Shown here: one piece after another, positions 56,680 through 64,000 of the stretch
Position numbering within the stretch: position 1 is the first letter of the stretch
Layout of the letters: every line of letters starts with the position of its first letter
Assembly: GCA_013368325.1 (NCBI GenBank)
Contig: JAACJK010000219.1
Span: forward strand, 1,426,001 to 1,490,000
Length of the DNA stretch: 64,000 bases
Direction of reading: 5' to 3'
DNA from: Ephemerocybe angulata
Taxonomy: Eukaryota > Basidiomycota > Agaricomycetes > Agaricales > Psathyrellaceae
Notes under the pieces: model-generated
Databases searched by the model: none
What the model was told of the DNA's origin: nothing
The model's input: the letters and a program-made list of their open reading frames with translations, nothing else
Position numbers and translations under genes: made by a program

Positions 56680-57610
56680 GGTTCCTGGTCAATCTCGACC
56701 CCACATCTTCATTGTTTTCTAGAATGGCACCGGTGCCATGCAGTCTGGTCCTGGGAGGGGTTTTTTGAGGGTATCATTATCACGCAAACTGCGTATTATT
56801 CCCCGTTTGAATACACTATACCTATCGATCCGTCTTTGAGACTAGGTTTGAGCCGAACCTTGTCCTGTCGTGAAACCGGGAACGCGAATATGGTCGTCAC
56901 ATATACTGAGTGGTTTCTTCGAGCGCTTCGCCAGTTTTTATCCCTCCTTCCTCCACTGAGATGGTGAACAAAGTTGTAAGACATGGGTGTGCGTCGGTGT
57001 CGGCGGTAACGTAACCACTGGTAAGCGTGTGGTTGCGAGGGAATGGCGGCTATTCGTATCGTTGAAGATTTCCTCCATGCTCTAGGCTCAACTAAGCCTC
57101 TGCCTAATTAGGCAACCCTCTGGGCTCCGCGACAGAGGGGCTTATATCAAAGTCCAGCTAACCTAATGGATATGTTTTGGGGTACGTTACTGGGCTATGT
57201 GTGAGACTTGGCGCATAGCTTCAGAGGAGAGAAGTGTTCTTTAAGTCAAATAATGAAGATTGAGATACTTTTTAGAAATGTATTTGGAGAACTAGTCTTA
57301 TAACACCCCAAGGAAGATTGGGAGATTTGTATTGAAAAGTTGGAAAAGACTACAAATCTCATCGCAGTCAATACCTTTCGAAGATTTCCCACGACATACC
57401 CAATACAGATGCCGGACTTTCATACAAGACCCTCCCCGTGGGAGGTATGTCTTGCGACGAGACTACTCCATGCTCCAGCAGCACCCCATTTCTTCATCTT
57501 GACCACCCTATTTGTCACACTTTCGTTTCATTTTTCGCTCTGTCTCATCGCAAGGCAACTCCAATTCGGTTACGCTCAGCTTGGAAAGGGCTTGGCGGCT
57601 TGAAAAGGCA
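56680..57610. other. Intergenic, no gene seen
   Basis: 3' flank of tlg2 and promoter of the channel gene. Frames of 60-90 aa have no family signature. A/T-rich around 57230-57350. Confidence 0.5.
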
Positions 57611-60600
57611 ATGACGTCCATCCCGGAAGGCGCTCAAAAAAGGGTCCAACAGTTTACGCTGCTCGACAACGACTCGGCGAGCTCACTGTTCTATCGCCCA
57701 AGCAACGCTCTTTCCAACAACCGCGACGACGACGACAGCCGCCCGAACCCATTCACCGACCCGTCAACGCCGCCAACAGGTCCGTGTGATTTACGTTTCA
57801 AGCTTTGTTTTGCGGCGCACAATTTTTATTCTTTTTTGTCACTGCCAGGTCATTTCGACAAAACAAGTGTGACGCCGGCGACCCCCTCAACACGTTCCTT
57901 TCATTTACCCACCACGACCTTCTCCATCATCATCCCCGCTTGGACCACCCTTGCATAATACTACCCCCGGAGCCTCGCAGAACGCCATGGCCAGTGCCGC
58001 AGGAGGGCCCACTTTCCCAGAAGCTTACGACGCAGAGCGTGCGCAAGCGGGGTACGGTAGCAGCAGCAGCCATACCCACCACGAAAAACCCCACAGCGAC
58101 GTGAACAGCCCGCATCGGCCACTGGGCAGCTCGCGCTCGCCAAGCTGGGACTTGCTCAATGGAACTTTCAAGAAGCTCGAGCAATCGTACGAGCAATTCG
58201 ACACGAGAAACGCGAGCCATTCTCATCTCATCTACGCGGAGGGTGATATGCCAAAGAACAAGGTGAGAGTCGCGCTTCCTTTCTGTGCGTTGAGGCAGAC
58301 AATCAGTGGGGGCATGAGGTGGTCGCGCTTTCCTTGTTTGATGGGGTGCGGCTATCGGTTGAAGGGAGGCAAAGAATCGGTGGGGACACGTTTTGAAGAC
58401 CCTGGAACGGCAGTACCCTGGCTGCTGCGCTTCATGAAGCAAGCTTGCTGTAGAGCGGTTCTCCCAGCCTACCTGATTCGACGAACACCCATCCAACTAT
58501 GTTCAACAAATCAACTTTGCCATTGCATGATCGTGATGTCACTAACCATTCTCTACCTGGTGTCCAGATCTCGAAATTTTATAATTTCCTGTTGAACGTG
58601 TCAGTTGTGACCCGCTGGATTCTCTTCATCGTGCCAGTTCTGGGCGCTATCTGGATTCCCGGCCTCTTAGGCATCTTCAAGTTCCCCAATGCCAAGGTAC
58701 GTCGCGTGTTCGAGAAACAAGGTCCCTGCGCTAATTGTCTATTTCATCTCGCGTCATTCATTTGTGCTATGCCCCTTCGTTGTCGCTGGCAATCACACAA
58801 TGTATGTACCTTTGTGATCTATCGGCGACTTGGGTAGATTTGGGCAGTCAAGCTCATCTGGTGGAGTATCTGGCTTACCGTGGTTTGGGGAGGTAAGCAT
58901 TTCGCCTAACGCCAAGACCCGGTACCCTTATTGAATGCTATCTTATCTTTATTATCACAGGATGGTGGGCCGCGCTGGCCATTTCGTAAGTTTGTTTTCC
59001 TTTCTCTCTCCCGGAAACGTAACAATGTCGAATGCTGAATGTCATATCCAGGCGTATCCTTCCAAGCATAGCCAGGGCCACTGTTGGAGTAGTAGCCGTG
59101 GGCACGAGGCGCTACATTGAGTGGATGCAGGTCTTACATAGGTAAGCACTTCATTTCCGTCCCATGTTGGCTTCCCGATTTTTGAAACTGCCCATGTCGA
59201 ATGGTCATGGCCCTTTCTCTCACTTCCCCAATCTTCCTTTCTCTGCGTTTTGATTCTGAATCTAACTCCGAACTGCAGGTACATGGCCCTCTTCGGCTGG
59301 TCTTTAGCGCTCTGGGCGTCATGGGTCCCCCTCATCAAGAATCACCAGGTCGACCCAGGTGACAAGAGTAGGAATGCTATCGACCTTATCGCCAAACTTC
59401 TATTCGCATTGCTCCTCTGCTCTGGTGTGCTCCTCTTCGAGAAGTTCTCAATCCAATGGATCGCCGGCAAGTTCCATGAGAGGTCTTATGCAGGTATGTT
59501 AACGTACCCCACGCTTCCCCACGATGCCCTATCCTATGCACGGATTATTCCATTTCCGGGCGCCACTCCAAACAGCAGTGGCTACGTTTTTGCAATTCCG
59601 CTGTGTCGGGACGCTCGTCTGACCTCTGGTGTTGGTGTTTCTAGAACGTATTGCCGATCAGAAGCACGCCGTCAAGGCTCTGGTCACCCTGTATCGTTTT
59701 TCGAACGATACCCCGGGACGCACAGACGTTTTGGGGGATGGACACACTCCCAAAGGAAGTTTCGCGAATCCTAAGCGCGTGTTTAAGAAGATTACCAAAG
59801 GGGTTCGGATGGCTGCGACTACCACCACGACGGCATTGGGCAACGTTGCCTCGGAAATTGCAGGCAGGTATGTGATGATTTTGTTTATTTTTTCTGCAAG
59901 GTGAAACTGGGGTTTTCTGACATACTTTATTTCATCCGTTAGCTCGGTTTTGCAGCCGAATTCTCCTCAGGCTATCGTGAAGACTGCCCTCGAGTCTGCT
60001 AACAAGTCTCGTCTCGTACGTGAAAAGCTACCCCATAAACAACAGTGTTCGAAGGCTAAGTTTCGCTGCAGCTTGCTCGCCGTATCTTCTATTCTTTCGC
60101 CAAACCTAGGGCAGAGTATATGCTCGTCGAAGACATCCAAAAGTACTTCCCCACCCCAGAAGAGGCAGAATCAGTATTTGCACTTTTCGATAAAGATGCA
60201 AACGGCGATGCATCTCGTGAAGAAGTCGAGATGGCATTGATGTAAGTGCATCGTGTCCACTCCAAGAAAAGAATCTAGGATTGAACGACATGGCCCTGGG
60301 CCTTTGCTTCCGTTTTCAACAGGGAATTCCACCGCGAACAGCTTTCCATCGAGAATTCTATGCGCGATCTGGATAGCGCTGTCGGACGTTTGGACAACAT
60401 CCTCATGTCCCTCTATGTCATTATCGCCGCTCTTATCATCGCTGTGGCTCTGGTGAGTTTTTTGGCCTGTGTTTTTTTCTTCCTTCTCGAGTTCTCTTCT
60501 TGATGCGGGGTCCACCCCTTCTGCATCCAACTCGTGCGGACATCGATCGACCATCAGTCATCGGGTTTTTTCTCTCCTTTCTGACAATTTTTCTCTGTTT

Positions 60601-62062
60601 CCGCTCGTGTGCTGACGTGTCTGGTGTTGCGTTTCTTCTCCTACAGGAAGCCGAACTCGTATCACTCATCACCGGAGCTGGAACTCTGATTCTCGGTCTG
60701 AGCTGGCTCATTGGCGGCAGCCTCCAAGAGGTTTTGACGAGTATCATCTTCCTGTTCGTCAAGCATCCGTTTGACGTTGGTGACCGAGTCGTCATCAACA
60801 AGGAGACGTATACTGTCAAGGAAATCAGACTTTTGAGCACTATCTTCTTAGATGGCAATTCTACCTCAGTGCAGGCCCCGAATAACCAACTCAACACTGC
60901 GGTATGTCCGCGAACGCAACTCTATTCCTCGGTTTGGGGAAAGGAAGGACTAATGGAGCCTGTTCTTATTAGTTTATTCAAAACATTAGGCGTAGCCCGC
61001 AGGTACTGTGCTGTTTCATTCACATGAAGTGGCAAGTGTGATTGACCAAGGCCACACAAAACAGATGTCCGAAACCTTCACATTCGACGTTGCATATAGC
61101 ACCAGCTTCGAGGACCTCGAGAAACTCCGACAAAAGATGCTGGTATTCGTCACGGAAGAGAGGCGTGATTACCACCCTGCGTTCGATGTGAACATCAAAG
61201 GTGCGTAGGCCGAGTTTCTTTTCCAAAATTGACTGCGCCCTGAGCTTATACTGACCGCTTGATCCTGTTCTTTCCTTTCTTATGAATCTATCGTTATTTC
61301 GACGACGTTTTCATTTCCAGACTTCCCGGAGCAGACGAAGATGACCCTTTCTGTCGATATCAAGTACAAGGCGAACGGTCAGGTCGCGTCACTGAAGAGT
61401 ACGTCCCGCATTCCTTTGCTTGCGCCCTTCACAGTATCACTCATCTACGTCATCCACCTACCCTTTCATTCCTGAATATGCTTACATTCAACGCCACTTC
61501 GCCCTACCTTTCCTTCCCCATTGACCTGAGCAGCTAAGCGGCGGAACAAATGGATTTGTGCGCTCAAAGGAGCACTCAAGGAGGTTGGCGTCTTCGGGCC
61601 GACTGGCAATCCCAGCCCTCCACCCCCGGTTGCTCGCTACACTCAAGTTCCGTGGGACACTATCTTGTATGAAGAACAGAAGGCCGCAATGGAGAAGCAG
61701 CCCAGTACAGGGCAGCAGCGCCCTGGGGACTGGGACCTGCAGGACAATAAGAATGCTGGAATCTGTAAGTTCCGTTCATTCATTCCTCCATTCCATTAGC
61801 TCAATGACTTAACGCTCGTTCTTATCTAGTGGACCCGTCGAGTGACGTCTTTGGTGACGGGAGTGAAGGCTACGCGTCGACGCCCCATCGCGAACTCTCC
61901 CAAGACCTAATCCAGCAGAGGTACCAGCAAGCGCATGCTCCCCCAATGCCCACGGCCTACGCGGGTATGCCCGCACCATCCGTGGGCGCCTCCGGATCGG
62001 CCTATCCTCCACACTCACAGCCCTACGGAGGCGACTCTATCGAGATGACCCCCCGTCGGTGA
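57611..62062 (+). CDS. MscS-family mechanosensitive channel with EF-hand (Msy1/Msy2-like)
   Basis: Tension-gated channel of the fungal class known from fission-yeast Msy1/Msy2 (ER membranes, Ca2+ response to hypo-osmotic shock). The disordered N-terminus (MTSIPEGAQKRVQQFTLLDN) leads into several membrane segments: WILFIVPVLGAIWIPGLLGI, AVKLIWWSIWLTVVWGGWW, YMALFGWSLALWASWVPLI and IAKLLFALLLCSGVLLFEKF. An EF-hand follows (ESVFALFDKDANGDASREEV; D-x-D-x-N-G-D with E at 12). The pore and MscS core are ILMSLYVIIAALIIAVALEA, LITGAGTLILGLSWLIGGSL followed by QEVLTSIIFLFVKHPFDVGD, VVINKETYTVKEIRLLSTIF and VQAPNNQLNTAFIQNIRRSP. The long C-terminal tail ends GDSIEMTPRR. About 950 aa with many introns. 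The exon joins between residues about 50 and 60 are uncertain. Confidence 0.92.
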
Positions 62063-63873
62063 GCGCCTCTGAATCGCATTCGTACTTACCTGCTCTCTTT
62101 CGATACCGTTGATCTATTTCTGATCTAATATTCGGTTTGCATTATTACCATGCAATTGGCTTGCCATGGACACCATTTCCCTGATAGAATAGCTAGTTTT
62201 CGTATACTCTTTTTCTATGCTTTCCATCGATCCGAACGATCCCTCGACGGGATTCGTCGAGAAGAGCTAGTACTCGCTGACCTCTAGACTAGAAGATACG
62301 TACTGACTGACACGGACAGTTCTCCGTACCACCCTCTTTTGCATTGCTAGCCCTTCCACAATCGTGTACTACCTATGATTCCCCGCGTCTTTGAACCTCT
62401 CACAAGAGGTGTGCAACCCAATTCATTTGTTGTTGCCCACGTTGCGGCTTACGGCCCGAAGCGCATGTATTGGCTTAGGCGCCCAGTTGTCACTGGCGGG
62501 CGCTTAATGCTTCGGAAGGAGGCGAATTGGTAACCAACAACGCGTGGCTACCAGACCGTCGATGGAGTATTGTCAATATACGCGTATCTCTGCATGAACT
62601 CTCATGAACTCTCATGAACTCTCATACAATCTTTCGGGGCTGTCTCCCAACTCTCATCAAAGTACATCAGAGCTCATGCGAGTTCGCTTAGGTCGATGAC
62701 GTAAGGAGCTGTAAGGAGGCTCGCGCGTCAGCAATGGCGACGGGCGCCAACTGGGCACGGCTAGATAAGATCCCAGCCCCATCCTGTCTTGAGAACTTCA
62801 GAAGCCTCAGGCTCCGAGCTCTCCGGACCCCCAAGTGTGCGCATATACAAGTTAAGATCACTTCTTTTATCGGCTGTATGACCATCCCATGAGCGAACAT
62901 ATGATATACGCCCCTCGAGGGAATGCGTCATCGTGCGTAAGAATATACATAAGCCTCGGATTTGGATGATGGCCGGAGGAGAGGATTACTGCGGACGGGC
63001 CTAGGCGGAGAGAACCTGGGTAAGTAGCACATAAGTGCCCATATATGCATATATATATGTCAACCCGAGAGGCACTCGAAAGAGTGGAAGTGCCTGAATG
63101 ATGGATGCGACAAGTTTATCTTTAGGTTTCAATACGGTTCTTGGCTAGTAGGGAGCGGAAGAAGAGGGGACAAAGATCAGACGTTCCGAGGCATCGGGGT
63201 GGAAGTGGATGCAAGTCCATCTTGCAACAATAGTAATATAAGTGCCGATGAAGGAGGGTATCTGCCATGCGCTTGAGAAGCTTGGAATGAGAATGGGATG
63301 TCGAAAATAAAATAGAAATCCGTAAAACCGCAAAGAAGGGGGATAAGAAAAGAGTGACATATAATGACCATCGTAAACCCGACAAAACCGAACCCAGGTA
63401 ACGCTTCGCAAATAACGCAACGAGCAAGCCATCTGGGTTGATGATGGTTATCGATGAAGCACGAACGTTAACAGCCCGCCGATCTCCACCATCGCCATCC
63501 CTATCACCACCCACCACCGACCGGAACCACCGCACTTCTCCATCGCCCATCTCCTGATACCATCCCCTTCATATCATCAAAAGTCCACCCGACCAGTCTC
63601 CACTTACTCAGTCCGAGTCGGAAACCTCACTCTGCCTCGAAAATACTGACTGACGACCGTAATTGCATTCCCCACCATCATGCCTTCAAACCCGACCCAT
63701 AACCCATGCTTCACCCGTACTGCCTAACGATGCATTCCTCCATAGCACCCTCTAGCGCACATTAAGAGCGCGCTCCGATCGGCGCCTGTATCCTTCCACC
63801 CATTCAACTTGCATCGGTGTCCACGAACCCAATAGTCGCAGATCGGCTTCGGTCGTTCCCAATGACATGGAAG
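62063..63873. other. Intergenic, no supported gene
   Basis: 3' region of the channel gene and the 3' flank of the synthetase gene at the right edge. A minus-strand frame of 142 aa (63122-63550) overlaps others and has no recognised domain. Contains a 10-bp triple repeat (62593-62622) and an alternating catatatatg stretch near 63040-63059. Confidence 0.45.
62593..62622. repeat. Three tandem copies of a 10-bp unit
   Basis: catgaactct occurs three times in a row and is followed by a degenerate fourth unit, catacaatct. Lies downstream of the channel gene. Confidence 0.9.
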
Positions 63874-64000
63874 TCAAAGGTTCGCACAAGGTTCCTTCCC
63901 TCTCGAGTCTCGTTTCCGCGCCTCCCAGTGTCTCCGCGCGAGCGTCCGAAGGTCGTTCTTGATAATCTTGCCCGATGGCGTATGTTCTAAAGATGGGCAA
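63874..64000 (-). CDS. C-terminal end of an AMP-binding acyl-CoA synthetase (partial)
   Basis: The visible C-terminus reads PSLEHTPSGKIIKNDLRTLA followed by RRHWEARKRDSRGKEPCANL and stop. The P-S-G-K-I motif is the A10 core of AMP-binding ligases, whose Lys is catalytic in adenylation; the following N-D-L-R matches the usual R-x-L-R of acyl-CoA and 4-coumarate-CoA ligase-like enzymes. The rest of the gene lies beyond the right edge. The substrate is unknown. Two other frames in this strand are open over the same bases but lack any motif. Confidence 0.65.
   Translation of the reverse strand, partial: CPSLEHTPSGKIIKNDLRTLARRHWEARKRDSRGKEPCANL

Noticed and set aside
63122..63550. 142-aa minus-strand frame
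   Set aside because: Composition is Leu/Ser/Tyr-rich without a domain, with competing frames on the same strand; no support as a gene.

Overview
The window looks like a basidiomycete fungal chromosome segment, probably Agaricomycotina. Genes are dense and lie on both strands. They are split by many short introns (mostly about 46-60 nt, GT-AG, with YAG acceptors). Product content also fits: a PL14 lyase, a velvet factor, a ferrochelatase with 2Fe-2S cysteines, a DUF4045/gelsolin protein and an MscS channel with an EF-hand. No bacterial, viral or intact transposon genes were recognised. All calls come from reading translations and joining exons by eye; exon joins quoted were checked for frame.

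Layout. 0-5.4 kb: nucleolar FKBP (-), Arp2/3 subunit ARPC4 (+), a GNAT acetyltransferase (-) and a saccharopine-dehydrogenase-like oxidoreductase (-). 5.9-12.3 kb: a genome-maintenance pair. A Rad5-like protein with PARP-type zinc finger, HIRAN, SNF2 and RING domains (-) is divergently paired, across 153 bp, with the SMC5/6 kleisin Nse4 (+). 12.4-20.5 kb: a large DUF4045/gelsolin-repeat protein (-), a GPI-anchored Cys-rich surface protein (-) and ribosomal protein uS7/RPS5 (+). 22.7-24.6 kb: an unrecognised nuclear-looking protein (-). 24.6-32.0 kb: a 7.4-kb stretch where I can support no gene. 32-39.5 kb: an unrecognised nuclear-looking protein, a small OB-fold protein (TEN1/RPA3-like), a velvet regulator and an F-box protein (all -). 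39.6-41.7 kb: WDR83/MORG1 (+) and LSM2 (-), converging. 42.8-47 kb: a doubtful small spliced gene (-), ferrochelatase (+) and phosphomevalonate kinase (+). 47.1-54.8 kb: vacuolar-type amino-acid transporter (-), PL14 lyase (+), NAR1 (+) and a small nine-cysteine protein (-). 54.9-62 kb: Tlg2/syntaxin-16 t-SNARE (+) and an MscS/EF-hand channel (+). The right edge holds the C-terminus of an AMP-binding acyl-CoA synthetase (-).

The genes are mostly independent housekeeping functions, not one pathway. Themes that recur are DNA repair and telomere/replication (Rad5-like, Nse4, OB-fold protein), RNA processing (LSM2, WDR83), Fe-S/heme (NAR1, ferrochelatase) and actin (ARPC4, gelsolin-like). The most interesting items are the PARP-finger/HIRAN/SNF2/RING architecture and its divergent pairing with nse4. 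Also notable are unusual exon structures (two genes whose first coding exon is just ATG, an 8-nt micro-exon, GC-AG introns) and the gene desert.
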